Source: Aradus depressus (Eukaryota; Arthropoda; Insecta; Hemiptera; Aradidae). Taken from it: DNA of 64,000 nt. The position numbers and the translations under genes were made by a program. This document shows positions 25,801-40,800 of this stretch, one piece after another (the first letter of the stretch is position 1; each line of letters opens with the position of its first letter). A model generated the notes under the pieces. It was not told where the DNA came from. It saw nothing but the letters and a program-made list of their open reading frames with translations, and searched no databases. Location: contig OY759223.1 in assembly GCA_963662175.1 (NCBI GenBank), positions 22,421,460 through 22,485,459 of the forward strand, read 5' to 3'.

Positions 25801-28800
25801 GAATGAATATTAAAAAAGGACATTTAGAATGGTCTCTATGAAAGGATATATATTTCATCAGAGGACGCCGTTCTTCGGATGGGACGTTAAGCGATGGTCC
25901 AGAACCTGTGCGATGTCAGGTACTTGTTACAGATCCCTGCCCTAGGTGAATAAAAATTTAGGGTTGGCAAAATTTAGGACTCCCATAGTAGAGTTGGGCT
26001 CATGTCCACCAGAACAACGAAAGAGCACTCTGGTAGTAGGCGATATGAACTCGTAGTTAAAGCCCGGGCATGAGTCATAAAACCTAACCTAACCTTATAC
26101 AGTAGAACCTCTTTAAGTCGAACCTCGATAAGTCGAACCTCGATAAGTCGAAAACCTCCAAAACTCGAAAAAAAGTTTTGTTCCTTTCCCTTCAAGCCCC
26201 AAAACCTCCATTACTCGAAATCTCAACCCTCTATTAGTCGAAATAATCAGTGAGTCCCTACAAGCCATTTTGGTACATATTTTCCCTCTATAACTCGAAA
26301 AAATAAATTGGACCCTTGATCTCGAACATAGCAATGTTTCATTTTACAACTCGATTATTTGAAACTTATTACCTCTATAGCTCGAAGAAAAATAAGTTAC
26401 CGACTTTAAGAATTTGCCGACAATGTACACTATTGTTTCTTAGAAAACAATTTAGGAGTATACAATAAATAAGATTACCAATTATCTAAAGCAAAAAAAA
26501 AATTACTGACTTTTTTTAATACCTACATATACTACGTATTTTTTATTATAAGGATGTTCTGCAATAATGTTGATTTATAATAAATACCTATAAATATGTT
26601 TGTTACCTCTGTAACTTGAATTTTTATTTATTTCACCTCTCTAACTCAAAATTAGTTAGAATGAATCTTAACCTCTACAAGTCGAATCAAAATCCGCCTA
26701 AGTCGAAATCCTCCATAAGTCGAAACCTCTATAACTCGAATTTTTTGGCGTCTCCCTTGATGTTCGACTTATAGAGGTTCTACTGTATTTCATCAGATCA
26801 TTCATTTGATCAAATAAAAAAATAAAATAAAAACTACACATAAAAAATCATTCGATTCATGAAACCGGCAGAATGAATACTACAGTATCCATTTTGTTTA
26901 CCTTCCAATCATAACAATAATTGTTCATGTTTTTTTTATTTTTTTTTCATACGACCAAGAATTATTATTATAACATTGAAATAACGGTGACTCACCAGCT
27001 ACTTACTTCCCCAGCCTAATTAATCTATTACATTTTCGTGTCCTTCCAATGCCAATAGACAGTTTGGGCTAAAACTCAATATTTGACATACATAGTGGCT
27101 TCTGAACCATCATAGTTAATTTTGTGTGGATATATTCATTTCACTGCTAGTTATTAGGCTATTTGAGTTGTGATCCCCCTTCCCTTCGACTGATTTCGCG
27201 ACAAATTATTAGATGCCATTCTTATTGAGTTTTGAATTTACATATGCAATTTCGTGTCAATACATCCATTACAAGGGCAGTTATTAGAGTTTTTGGTTAA
27301 TCCTCCACCCTAATACCCCCCCCCCCCCCCCTTCCCTTTTGCCGATTTGGCTGATGTCCTTAGAGGGGTATGCATACTTCGACACGATTATTTGTATTGG
27401 GGAAGTTCATTGCCGGTGATGCACCGACGACTTTTTTTTACGTTAGACCAAGTTAATTTGATCGACATTCAATTCACTTTCAGTCCTCCTAGCATAGTAT
27501 TTAAAAACTTTCTACATTTCCTTAAACGGTACCTTTATATCTTCCACTGAGTAAATATAACTAAATATTTATAACTGGTATGACATTCTTATACAAAGTT
27601 AACTTCCTTAAATTTGAGGATCAACCGTGGTCTCATATATAAAATATCGTGTCGATACATTCTTTCTATGGGGAGTTATCGTGTTCACAAACAGACAGAC
27701 TTTTTATTTTTTATTTCTGGAATTAAGGGATCGGAAAAGATGAAATTCCTACGAAAACTCAACATCGCATTTCTGACCCATTATATAACTTCCTCTGTAT
27801 TTCGTATAGGGAGAAGTAAACATTTCATATACGTAAATTTTTTTTTTTCCCAATATTTTTTTTATTCAATGCCTTCAGATCATTACAAAATAAGACCAAT
27901 GATAAATAGGCTACCTCCTCCCAGAAGACGGAGTCTGAGTGTGGGAGGGGAGCAGTCAGCTAGGACTGTACATCGCTGTTAATAACTGAACATATTCATT
28001 CTATCTTTGACATATATCAATAAGAGGAAAAAGTAAATATATACACTTAGATATAATCAGAGAGCGCCGGTAGCTTAGTGGTATGCGTGCTTGCCTTCTG
28101 AGCTCAAGATCGTGGGTTCGAAACCCGACCGAGGCCCTTAGTTTATTTTATCTGGGAGGTAAAATAAACTTAAGCATGCCGTCCTTCGGATGGGACGTTA
28201 AGCCATGGTCCCGAGCCTGTACGATGTCAGGTACTCGTTAAAGACCCCTACCTTAGGTGAATAAAAATTTAGGATCGGCAAAATTTAGGACTCCCACAGT
28301 AGAGTCGGGCTCATGTCCACCAGAGTGACGAAAGAGCGTTCTGGTAGTAGGCGATATGACCGAGCATGAGTCATAACACCTAACCTACCCCCTTAGATAA
28401 AATCAACAATAATAATGAGAATAATAATACGAGTGGACCTGACAGTAACTTTGATATATTAATAAAGTACGTATTAAGATAGAAGAATCCCTAAGAAATA
28501 AGAAAACTAATAAAGGGAAGAAATACAAAAAAAGAAAAAAATTATAAAACAATAGTAATAAATCCATTAGAGATGATAATAGTAATAAAGGGTAAGAATA
28601 ACCGGAGTGTTTCCTTTGGTGAAACAAGATGATGAGGACGGTGTGAAAGGCTCTGTTGAAATGTTATACCCCGCAAGAAGACCGGAGTGTTCCTTACCGA
28701 CAAAAGAGTACTTCCTGTAACTCGATAAGAACTAACAGTTGCGCACGTCCTTTCTCTTAAACTCTTAAATTTATAAGGCCAAAGATAGTAAGTTATTGTG

Positions 28801-31800
28801 ACTCATGCCCGGACTTTAACTACGATGTCATATCGCCTACTAACAGAGCGTTGGACTTGAGCCCGACCCTACTTTCGGAGTCCAAATTTTGCTTGGCCAG
28901 GTTTAGTTAAAAGGGTAGCGGTCTTCAACGAGTTTCTGACATCGCTTGAAGGACGGCGTGCTCATGTTTTTTTCACCTCCCAGAAGAAAAAACCAAGGAT
29001 CTTGGGTCCTTGAAGCATCCAATACTCTTTTCGCTTCCCTGAAAGGGCTAAACATCCTCTTACCCTTATTGGATCCAAGGAAATTTTTCGCCTACTTTGC
29101 CAAATCGAACAAAGAGAGGGATTAGGGGGAGGCCGATAGAATGAATGTATCGACACAACATTTTATATGTGTGACCAAAACCTTATAATGTCAACCTATC
29201 TATTTTCAGCTAAATCAGCCAAAGAGGAGGGGAGCCACCACTGATCTACCGGCGCCCTCTATCTCACATAAATCTAATCGATGTAGATCAGGTAACTGAA
29301 GAAGTATAAAAGATTGTTTCGGGAATGACTCTTGAAGACAAATTCCCAATTACAAATGAAAGTTTTTTAATTTACAAATACTTAAAAGTTATTTTTTTAT
29401 ATGTCAGCATATCGGGGACAGGAAATATATAAATCATGTTTGAAGACATTTTAGAAATTATTATAGTTTTTTTGTAAAAAAATAAATAAAAAATTAAGAA
29501 TGTTTTTCACGAAACACGATTTGCTACTAAATTATATGTCCTGAGGATGTGACCAAAATGAGAAGCGAAAAACCAATTTAAACCAAAAAAATAAATTACA
29601 CAGAATGATGTATATCTTATTAAGATAATAATATATAATGTGTATTCGATTAAGGAGGGAGAAGTGAGAGGAAGTCGGCTTTAACTACGAGATCATATCG
29701 CCTACTACCAGAACGCTCTTTCATCACTTTGGTGGACATAAGCCCGACTCTACTGTGGGAGTCTTAAATTATGTCTACCCTAAATTTTTATTCACCTAGG
29801 GCAGGGCTCTTTAACGAATACCTGACATCGTACAGGCTCGAGACCATCGCATAACGTCATATCCGAAGGACGGCGTGCTTACCCCCCAGATAAAATAAAC
29901 TAAGGGCCTCGGTCGGGTTTTGAAGCCACGTTCTTGAGCTCAGAAGGCAAGCACGCATACCACTGAGCTACCGTGTTGAGCATAGCAAATGTTTCAGTCG
30001 CAGATTTTCCAAGTTTAACACAAAATTTCACAGCAAGTCACTTCACTAAAAACCGCGTAGCTAATCAACAAATGAAGATATCTACAAGCGGGAAACAGCG
30101 TTATCATCAGCTGATCTGTACAAACCTAGCGACACCAAGAGCATTTCCCTGGAACCAACTGGAGCCACTCGTACATTAGGCCAGACACACAGATAAACTG
30201 GGACTTTTCCAGGGAAGGAAAACATGAAATTCCATTAAAAATCGAATTTCTGAACTTTTCCACATTCATACTTCGTTTAGCTGGGGAAATAAAATCCTAT
30301 CGATCTGCGTGTGTCTGTGAACGAAAGAAAGTGGAAGATCAGAGGAGAGGGCCCAACATTTAGTAACTATCGATGCATAGAATGTATCAACACGAAATTT
30401 AGTATGAGGATTCGATATATTTCCTTCATTATATAAGTCAGCACCTGCCTGAGCTGTTTTCTATATATAGATAGGTAGGGACATAAATGTGTGTCCTTCG
30501 GTACACCCACATACTACGGCAGGTAACAGGTTGAGAACTCTGTCAACAATAGTCAGTCACATGTTGACCGTCAACACAAGGAGCATGACTCAAGGTAACA
30601 GTACACTATTGTACATCTCTCAGAGGGCGCCAGTTGTATGCGTGAAGATCGAGGGTTCGGCTTATCTTGGAGGTAAAATAAACTGAAGCACGCCGTCCTT
30701 CGGATGGGACTCCTGAGCCTGTACGATGTCAGGTACTCTACCCTAGACGTATATGTCCACCAGTGACGAAACAGCGCTCCGGTAGTAGGCGATATGACTT
30801 GGTACCAAGTTAATTCAATAGAGTTGTTTTTCCCCCTCACGCCCTCTTTGGAGCCTCGGGTTCCGATCGATGCCATGAGTCGCCTGAGTTAGTCACTCTA
30901 TCGACCCAACAGCCGCGATAAAATGTATGAACACACAAGAGGACGATGAGCTCTAGCCATGTACATGCACCCAAAGAATACATTAGTTAGAGGTTAGGTT
31001 AGGTTTTATGACTCATGCCCGGGCTTTAACTACGAGGTCATATCGCCTACTACCAGAGCGCTCTTTCGTCACTCTAGTGGACATGAGCCCGACTCTACTG
31101 TGGGAGTCCTAAATTTTGCCTACCCTAAATTTTTATTCGTCTAGGGTAGGGGTCTTTAACGAGTACCTGACATTACATTAGTTAGATATGTAATAAGATA
31201 AGTTAAATTGAACCTTTTAACTTTAGTATAATGCAGTATAAGCGCGCGAAATTTACACTGAATTTCAGCTTTCAACGTCCCCTAAACACGTTTTAATCAT
31301 TTTCGTGTATGTATATGTGACTGGAACTTCAACTTAAGATTGGATTTTGAACGAAATCAGACTAAAATTAAGATCACTTAAGTACCATGTTTACGAAATA
31401 CTGGTTATATTTACGACTTAATTTATAAATTTCTTGAAATGAAAGTTGTAGAGAAAATTGACACAATTGAGAAAAGGCACCGCTCAGTTTGCGAGATACA
31501 AGCCGAAAACCGTTCTATAATGTCGTTTCGAAAACCCATTTTTTTAGACGTTTGCTCGAATTACGCGGAAACTATTTTTCCTATCGAAAAATTAGCTATT
31601 ATAATGCTCTCAGACCAAAAAATGTACAATACATTTCTATTGTAACGTGTAGATATATTAAAATAGGTTAGGTTAGGTTAGGTTTTATGACTCATGCCCG
31701 GGCTTTAACAACGAGGTCATATCGCCTACTACCAGAGCGCTCTTTCGTCACTCTGGTGGACATGAGCCCGACTCTACTGTGGGAGTCCTAAATTTTGCCA

Positions 31801-34800
31801 ACCCTAAATTTTTATTCATCTAGGGTAGGGGTCTTTAACGAGTACCTGACATCGTACAGGCTCGGGACCATCGCTTAACGTCCCATCCGAAAGACGGCGT
31901 GCTTAAGATTATTTTACTTCCCAGATAAAATAAACTAAGGGCCTCGGTCGGCCCGCAACCTTGAGCTCAGAAGGCAAGCACGCATACCACTGAGCTAACG
32001 GCGCCCTCTATATTAAAATATATTTTCATCTTGGTAGTTTTTTTATTAAAAGGGATTGAAAATAAATAAGTGATGTAGCAATAAACGAACTTTCTTGTAC
32101 CAACCACGTCTTTACAAATCCCCTCCAAATTATCTGCTGTCGTCAAGAACTTGTAGGACTGATCTGTAAAAAATGTATTGCTATAAAAAATACCAAAGAC
32201 CTGTTATAGACACATATTTGGGTTTAGTTATTTGTTTAAAGTCCTTAAAAAATTAATTCGAACTTGTGTTCCACAAGATGTTCTATTTGGCTTCACGTCG
32301 TTCAATATTCTGTACTGAAATGCTGTATCTAGCTCAAAACTCATTTTTACCTTCTTATAACTATAGTATTTATTATATAATATATATATTATATAGTGCG
32401 AAAATCCAAGATCGAGGTTTCAACGGAAATTCACGTTTCAAGATCCCCTGAACAGATTTCGACCATTTTCGCCATGATGTCTGCCTGTCTGTGCTTGTGT
32501 GTCTGTAAATAAAACGTTTTGAGCGCTCTAACGCAAAAACGATTGTAGTTGTGCAAGTGAAATTAGGAATGCAAGAGTCACATGTGTGCTAATTTAGATC
32601 TCATTGGATTTTGATCGAAATGGAACGAAAATTGAGACCACTAGAGACCACTACGAAATAAGATTAGTACTGACGCTAATAAGTACTCAGATTTGAGATT
32701 TGACATAATTAATATGTCCCGTAGAAAATAATTATAAATAATGTTTTATTATTTGTGGTTTTTAAGAAAAATTAAGGAAAAATAACATACAGTAAGAACC
32801 TTTTTGAGTCGAACCTCGTATGTATCGACACAAAATTTAGTATGAGGTTTAGGAGCCCCTGTTGAATATTAGCGCAAACAGTCGACTGGTTTAAGAAGGA
32901 GCGAAAAATTAATTAATTCGTTTTGGGGAAGTACATTATCGGTGATTTACCGACGACCTTTTTTCGAGTTTCTTCCCTCTTTCTAACTTATACAGTAAAA
33001 CCTCTTTAAGTCGAACCTCGATAAGTCGAAAAACTCCAAAACTAGAAAAAAAAGTTTTGTTCCTTTCCCTTCAAGCCTCAAAACCTCCATTACTCGAAAT
33101 CTCAACCTTCTATTAGTCGAAATAATCAGTGAGTCCCTACAAGCCATTTTGATACATATTTTCCCTCTATAACTCGGAAAAATAAATTGGACCCTTGTAT
33201 CTCGAACATAGCAATGTTTCATTTTACAACTCGATTATTTGAAACTTATTACCTCTATAGCTCGAAGAAAAATAAGTTACCGACTTTAAGAATTTGCCGA
33301 CAATGTACACCATTGTTTCTTAGAAAACAATTTAGGAGTATACAATAAATAGGATTACCAATTATCTAAAGCAAAAAAAAAATTCTGACTTTTTTTAATA
33401 CCTACATATACTACGTATTTTTTATTTTAAGGATGTTTTGAAATAATGTTGCTTTATAATAAATATAAATATGTTTGTTACCTCTGTAACTTGAATTTTT
33501 ATTTATTTCACCTCTCTAACTCAAATTTGGTTAGAATGAATCTTAACCTCTACAAGTCGAATCAAAATCCGCCAAGTCGAAATCCTCCATAAGTCGAAAA
33601 CTCTATAACTCGAATTTTTCGGCGTACTTCTGTAACTTGAATTTTTATTTATTTCATCTCTCTAACTCAAAATTAGTTAGAATGAACCTTAACCTCTACA
33701 AGTCGAATCAAAATCCGTCTGTCGAAATCCTCCATAAGTCGAAAACTCTATAACTCGAATTTTTCGGCGTCCCTTGGTGTTCCGACTTATAGAGGTTCTA
33801 CTGTATATGTAATATGGCCATTACAGACTTTCTTATACCAACCACGCTTACAAATCACTCTCTCAGATAAAGTCATTCTCAGAATTACGCTGTACAATGA
33901 AAAAAAAAATACCATTGACTACTCATTACATTAATATAGCCATTAATGCCAGTATGAAATTAATTTGAGAAGGGGAGGGGGAGTAAGCGTGGTTGGTATA
34001 AGAAAGTCCTGTAATGGCCAAATAACATATTTTTTCATTTAATAACTCATTAATTTAATTCGAACAAAATGACCTCTAGTATCCAGTAAGGATGAGGTGA
34101 CGAAGGAGCTACCTTAGCCACTTGGCCATGTGAAGGGTTCAGATTGAACTTAAATAAGTCAGGTATGTGGTTTGGTGTCGTGTGTCTTGAGCTGACAGTG
34201 ACCTTGCATATTCCGTCTGCTCTTTGCTCTCAGGGAGGACAATGCCATCTCTAGAGACCCTCAGGGTACCTTAACCACTGGACGACTCACAATGTCTACA
34301 CATCTCTCCGCAAGGCATTCATTCTCTTCATAAACTAAGTCTGAGAGAGAAATAATACAGAAGCATTTGAGGCCGCGAACACAGCTCGAGAGACAGAACA
34401 TTGTTGTCCGATATTTTGCAAAGGATTACGACGAAGCTAATTCACCATATTTTTATCATCTGACAACATTTTTTTTCCCGTGGACCTGAGTCTATGATTT
34501 ATTGTGTCTGTCCTCCAGGAGTGTGAAACGATAGCTGTGTCGTCAGCGTAAACGTATATGTTCGGTGTTTTTTGTCCGTTGCGGCCACTGATAACATTTG
34601 CATGCCCATTGTGGGCCGGTCTTGCAAGCAATACCAACTTGAGAACTCTTCAAGTGGCCCAAAACAAATGCCTTAGATTGGTTGGTAGCTACTCGAGGGA
34701 CACCTCCATCCTCCAAATCCATGAACACCTAAATGTTGAGCTCCTACTGGACTACATAATAAATTTCAGTAAAAACTTTTTACTTAAATGTGACACAAAT

Positions 34801-37800
34801 CAAAACGTTTTGGTAAAGAAAATAGGGAAAACTCAATATATCCGTTAAGCAGAAGCATTGTTTTTAATTTACCTGATTATTATTTTTTATTTGTATTTAG
34901 TGTAAAAAACCAACAAAAAATAAGTGAATCACCGGCAAAGTACTACCCCAGATTAAGTTTTCGCTCTTCCTCCAAAACCAATCTACCGTTTGGGCAAAAA
35001 ATCAATAGTTGATTTACTTAGTGGTTTCTGAATCTTCAAACTAATTTTTTGTTGTTATTGATAAATCGGCGGTTATTAGAGTTTTTGTGTTAAGCTTTTC
35101 CCCCTTCCATTTGGCTGATATGGCTGAAAATTGATAGGTGTTGTCCTTATAGGTTCCTTATACAACCCAAAACAATTGAGACCTGTAACAGTGTACTCTT
35201 CCAATAGAACTCCTTCAAATGGACACGAAGTAATGTCTGGAGTAACAAAAAAAAAGATAAAACCCACCCGCTATCATTACTCGTAATTATAGTACAATTT
35301 TCCCAGCATCCCTCACGATTTTCCTTGCCCGCAAGAAGACGTACACCTCCTGTGTCAATAGTAATCTCTACTCGAATTTCAAAACAACATATGTATTTCC
35401 AGTATTAGCAACTACAATTGGATAAAGAAATAATCGTTATTGGGGGTTTTGAGACCAGCTCCTTATAATCCTACTCTTCACGACTTTCGATTCCGCTGAA
35501 AATTAGTAAGTGACGCCTTTAAAAGGTTGAAAATTTACATATGCAATTTTGTATCCATACATTCATTATAACAATTATTAAATTTTTTGTGTCAAGTCCC
35601 TTCTCTTTGGCCGATTTGGCTCAAAATCAATTGATATGTTCCTTATGAGGTTCTGGATAAACAGTGCACGCAGCTTAATGTTATCATGGTTAATGTTATC
35701 AACCGCTTATTGTGATCAAAATGGCTTGGAACGGGGCCAATATTGTTATCAATATTTCGTTTAGTGTGATCAATGTCCAGATCTTAACGAGGATTTATTT
35801 TTTAGCTCGTTGTTCTCAAAAATGACAGCTATCATTTCTACAGATGTAATATTTATTATTATTTATTTAGTTATTAACTATATACATATTTCATATTATC
35901 ACAATGTCGAAAAGGGTTTTCCAGTGAAACGGCTGGGCAGACTGCATTTAATTTCTCATGAATTATTCGTTAAGATTGCAAGGGTTCTTTGAGAGTGCAC
36001 TCTAAAAATAAAATGTCTCCGTTCCTTTTTTTTTTTTTTTTCAGCATTTTAAGTTTGTTTGCTGTCAAGAAAGCCCCCCTCCCCTCATCAAACAGACCGC
36101 CTTATTGAATGCAAATCGGTTAAGCTGTTCCTTTCTTGCTGAAAATTCCTGAAATACCATATATCATTCTTTTACCCCAATTTTAAAATTTTTTGGTTTC
36201 TTTTTGTGAAGCCGGTGAACCTGTAGGGCGGTTGGGTGGAAATGTGGAAGGGGAAAGAAAAGCCGCGTCGAGCCAATAGATAAGTGGGGGAAGTGTCAAT
36301 TTGCCTTGATCAGTCCATAACGTTGGACTGTAGCATTGCACTCCCGTCTAACGCTACTTGCAGAAAACGATAAAGTGACTATGCGGATGTGAATGTACCA
36401 AGGATCTTTTGGAGCGTACACGAGAAAAAAGACCACATGCAGTCAGTCGAAGATGTTCCTGGGAGGGGAGTCCAGGGTTCTGAAAAACGGGATCCTGAAC
36501 GTCAAAAGGAACGAGCTTAGGCAACTGACTGGAGTTCTCACAGGACATGGTCCGTTCAATAGACACCTACACACTGTAGGAGTCAAGGACAGTCCCACCT
36601 GTGATAGATGTGGGGAAGAACTCTGCTCGAACGAGATTCCGCATCTTTGGTGGAGATGTAATCGCAGAAGAGGACTTTAGAAGATTGGCAACGAGAGCAT
36701 TCTCAGGATCATTAAACACTGGGAGACTGAGCACTTAATGAAGGGCTTGGTTTAGGTAGTATAAACATACAGGTAATATAATAAGGGGGAAGCCCAGCGC
36801 TTCCAGGGAAGGGATAAGAGCACTGGATGCTTAGGTCCCTAGGTGTAAAACACCAGCCCATCTATATATTTTGCGGATGTGACCGGCGGAACATCGCGTC
36901 TCCGATCCCAATTTTCAAAGGTCCGAGGGACAGGATTCACCAGTCTAACTGTAATAATCGTTGTAGTTTTGTCAATGGACCTGTTTAACATTCATTACAA
37001 TCAAATGTATTTTAATAATTATTGAAGTCAACGTAATTAAAAGTCACGTTTAATAACTGTATTGTTTATTAACGATCCTCATAATTAAGATTGTCTTCTG
37101 ACCTTCACTGGTATTATTATTACATAATGTTTATTTATATTTTTATAGCCTACATTAAAATATTTCCATTTTACTCGTGGGTGTGATCTGGGTGTAACTC
37201 GACATTACTGAGGAGTTTCATGAAATTACATTTTTTAGAATAACTTCAAGACCTAGAGTGTAATATCTCTATTATTATGAAAAACTGATGCACTTCATGC
37301 ATTTTATGAAGTATGAAATACAAAATATCAGAGAGACCTGCATGTGCACAATATTAAAATTCATTTCTCTGTATAAAACGATAACTTACTTCAATTGTTG
37401 ACTTGAACAAAGTTTTGATAATGTGTCTTCACATTGTATTATTTCCAACCAGAAGCGGTTTTATGTGGAGAGACTCCATGCTGTGCGGGTGGGATGTGCC
37501 ACTGATGATGACGCAGTTGCGTTGAAAGCCGGTTCTGATTTAATGTATAAGTCATCCCGTAAATAATGTAGGTTTTTCTAATTATAATTATTTTTATTAT
37601 TTACTTTCTCTAGATTTATGTATAAACAGTGAGAAAGGGGTATATTATGGTGTAGGGAATATTACTGAAAAATTGTGAGAATTAATGGACAAGGTCAAAA
37701 GAAAGAAGAACAGTGATCGAGTGTTTGGCGAAAAACTCACGAGTTCTGAGGGCAGAATTTCTTAGCAACGCGATGCATCTTCAATTTTTCGGTCAAGATC

Positions 37801-40800
37801 TCGTGTCAAGATCCAACTGATATCCCACACTCATCAGCAAGCTCCCTGACGGTCAGACGTCAATTTGCCCGCACCAGGGTGTTGATTTTGTCGACGTGTG
37901 GGTCGTCAGGTGACGTGGAAGGACGTCCAGGACGCTCATCGTCTTCAATCGACTGTCGACCACCCTTAAAACGTTCATGCCACTTGAAATATGCCGTAAG
38001 TTTCATAGCAACATCACCGTAAGCCGTGTTGAGCATAGCAAATATTTCAGTCGCAGATTTTCCAAGTTTAACACTAAATTTCAGAGCAAGTCGTTGCTCA
38101 TTCAGGTCATTCATTCTGAAATCCAACAAACGAAAAAATCGCACTTCACTAAAAACCGCTTAGCGACACCAAGCGGATTCCCCTGGCACCAACTGAAACC
38201 ACGCAATTCAAACCATCCGCCTATTTTTTGAACAGACCTCGTACAGATGAGGTAAGGCATCAAATGGTGGAAGGGAGCGAACAAACACAAGTCGATGATA
38301 ATATACAATATCCTTTGAAGAAATCCTTGGTCCTGGTGAAGAACAAGAAAGTTGAACCGACTTACGACAGCACGCCTCGAGGCCCATTCCAGATTCCCTT
38401 TCACCAGATGGACAATCCTAGGGAGAGAGGTGAAGGTTTACCACAGATTCCTGACCTCCAAACAATACCGTACTCTCTTTTCCCACCATCGTCTCTCTTC
38501 CTCAGTAAATTGCGAACCTCTAATAACAACAAGAGATACAAAAAAAAAGATCGTTGGTGAATCACCAACGATGTACTTCCCCAGCGCAAATTAATCAACA
38601 AAATTTTTGCTCTCTCTCCAACACCATCACGTATTAATGAATAGCTGACACACCAAACATTCACAGACACACAAGGGCGCCGGTAGCTCAGTGGTATGCG
38701 TGCTTGCTTACTGAGCTCAAGATCGCTGGTTCGAAACCCGGCTAGGCCTTTACTTTATTTTATCTGGGAGGTAAAATAAAATTAGGAACGCCGTCGTTCG
38801 GATGGGACGTTAAGCGATGGTCCCGAGCCTGTACGATGTCAGGTACACGTTAAAGACCCCTACCCTAGGTGAATAAAAATTTAGGGTAGGCAAAATTTAG
38901 GACTCCCATAGTAGAGTCGGGCTCATGTCCACCAGAATGACGAAAGTGCACTCTGGTAGTAGGCGATATATGACCTCGTAGTAAAAAAATCCGGACATAA
39001 TAACTAACTAACAAACAGACACGATTTTATTTTTGAACCAGATGGTCGGAAAACATGAAATTCTTGTGAAAACCTCACATTGAATTTGATTTAATCAACT
39101 ATGATATTTTATATGTGTATCCAGAACCACATAAGGACGACACCTATTAATTTTTTGCCATCTGGGCTCAAGAACGTGGGTTCGAATCCCGACCGAGGCT
39201 TAGTTTATTTTATCTGGGGGATAAGCACGCCGTCCTTCGGATGGGACGTTAACCGAGCCTGAACGATCTCAGGTACCCCTTACCCTAGGTGAATAAAAAT
39301 TTAGGGCAGGCAACATTTAGGACTCCCGTAGTAGAGTCGGGCTCATGACCACCAGAATGACGAAAGAGCACTCTGGTAGTAGGCGATATACGACTTTATG
39401 ACCGTAATAACTGCAGAAGTAATGAATGTATCGACACAAAATTCATTATGAGGATTCAGAAGCCCTTTTAATCCAAACCATTGATTGTTTTTGACGGGAG
39501 AGCGGAAACTTAATAAATTAATAGATCATAGTTGTGAGAAGGTACATTTGCGGTGACTCATTGATGACTTTTCACTACGCAAAGATCCTACAATAAACAT
39601 ACCATTACTTCAGGTCTTGAATGACACGACCCTCTGGCTCATCTATAAATAATTACTCTAAAAATACTAAGGATGAGAAATAGACAAGATCTAAATAGAA
39701 TATAAACTGTTTTGGACGACAACCTCTCCTATTTACATACAGTAAAATACTAAGCACTTTCAAAACACAAAATTTAAATTGACTATTTCATATTCATCAC
39801 AAAAATTATTATTAACATCCTTGTGAATATAAAAAAAAAATAGGTCAAATTATACTTGGCTGATTCTCAAAAAAACTCGAAAAATATGTCTTTGATGATT
39901 CTTGTAAAACGGAATCGTAAGTTATCATTAAGTTAATTTTTTTTACGAAACTACATCACTAGGCGTACCAAATTATGAAACAAATTTATCTCTTTTAAGT
40001 AGATACCCTAAAAATTCGACAAATTCGAATAGATTCAAGCATCTAATTCGAAAAGTTTCTTAAAAACTATCTGTTATCTTATTATTTATTCATATAATAG
40101 TACTGACTGAATATAAATGTGTAGGTATATAGTTCAAATACGGCAAACGGAAAAATCTCAGTATATATTTTTAAATTTGTCCTTAAAAAACGAGTCATTC
40201 CATCACAGTTGTGTAACTGGAGAATTTGAGCATAATTCTGAATTATATTGAACGCAGCCTTATTGTTTTCAGAATTTGGAATACTGATTTTCTTTAACAT
40301 CGAATATTTCATTTAAACGTTAAACTATCTTTGTTTATTTTATTTATTTTTTTTTTTTTTTGTTTATCTATTTACGCAAACTATGTGTAACTTTTTGTAA
40401 GTTGATTTAGGAAAATAAATGGATTTAAAAAAAGTTAACTAAAACCAGTGCATTTCATAAACCAGAATAATGAAATAGCAAGCGCTAACAAATATGGGAA
40501 TTTATTTTAGCCAGTAGGTAACTAAATAAATAAAACAAACTTATTTTTGAAATATTGGAAATAAATAAAGCTAACAAAAGGAACATTTGTATGAATGACC
40601 AAATTTATTTCAACTATTCCCCTTTGTTAACACCCTAAACCAGTTCTGTTTCCACATATATGTTTGTATTATCTGTTATTAATATTTGGTTCCACATATA
40701 TGTTTCAAGTTATCTAAATCTTAACATTATTATTAATTTTATTTCTATTTTTATTATTTACTTGTATTTGTACTTATTTATTTGTTATTTTTCCCGTATT

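Noticed and set aside
31660..31690. Interstitial telomere array (TTAGG)n
   Set aside because: Only 2-4 units, always at the same place in SINE copies; it is the SINE tail, not a telomere relic.
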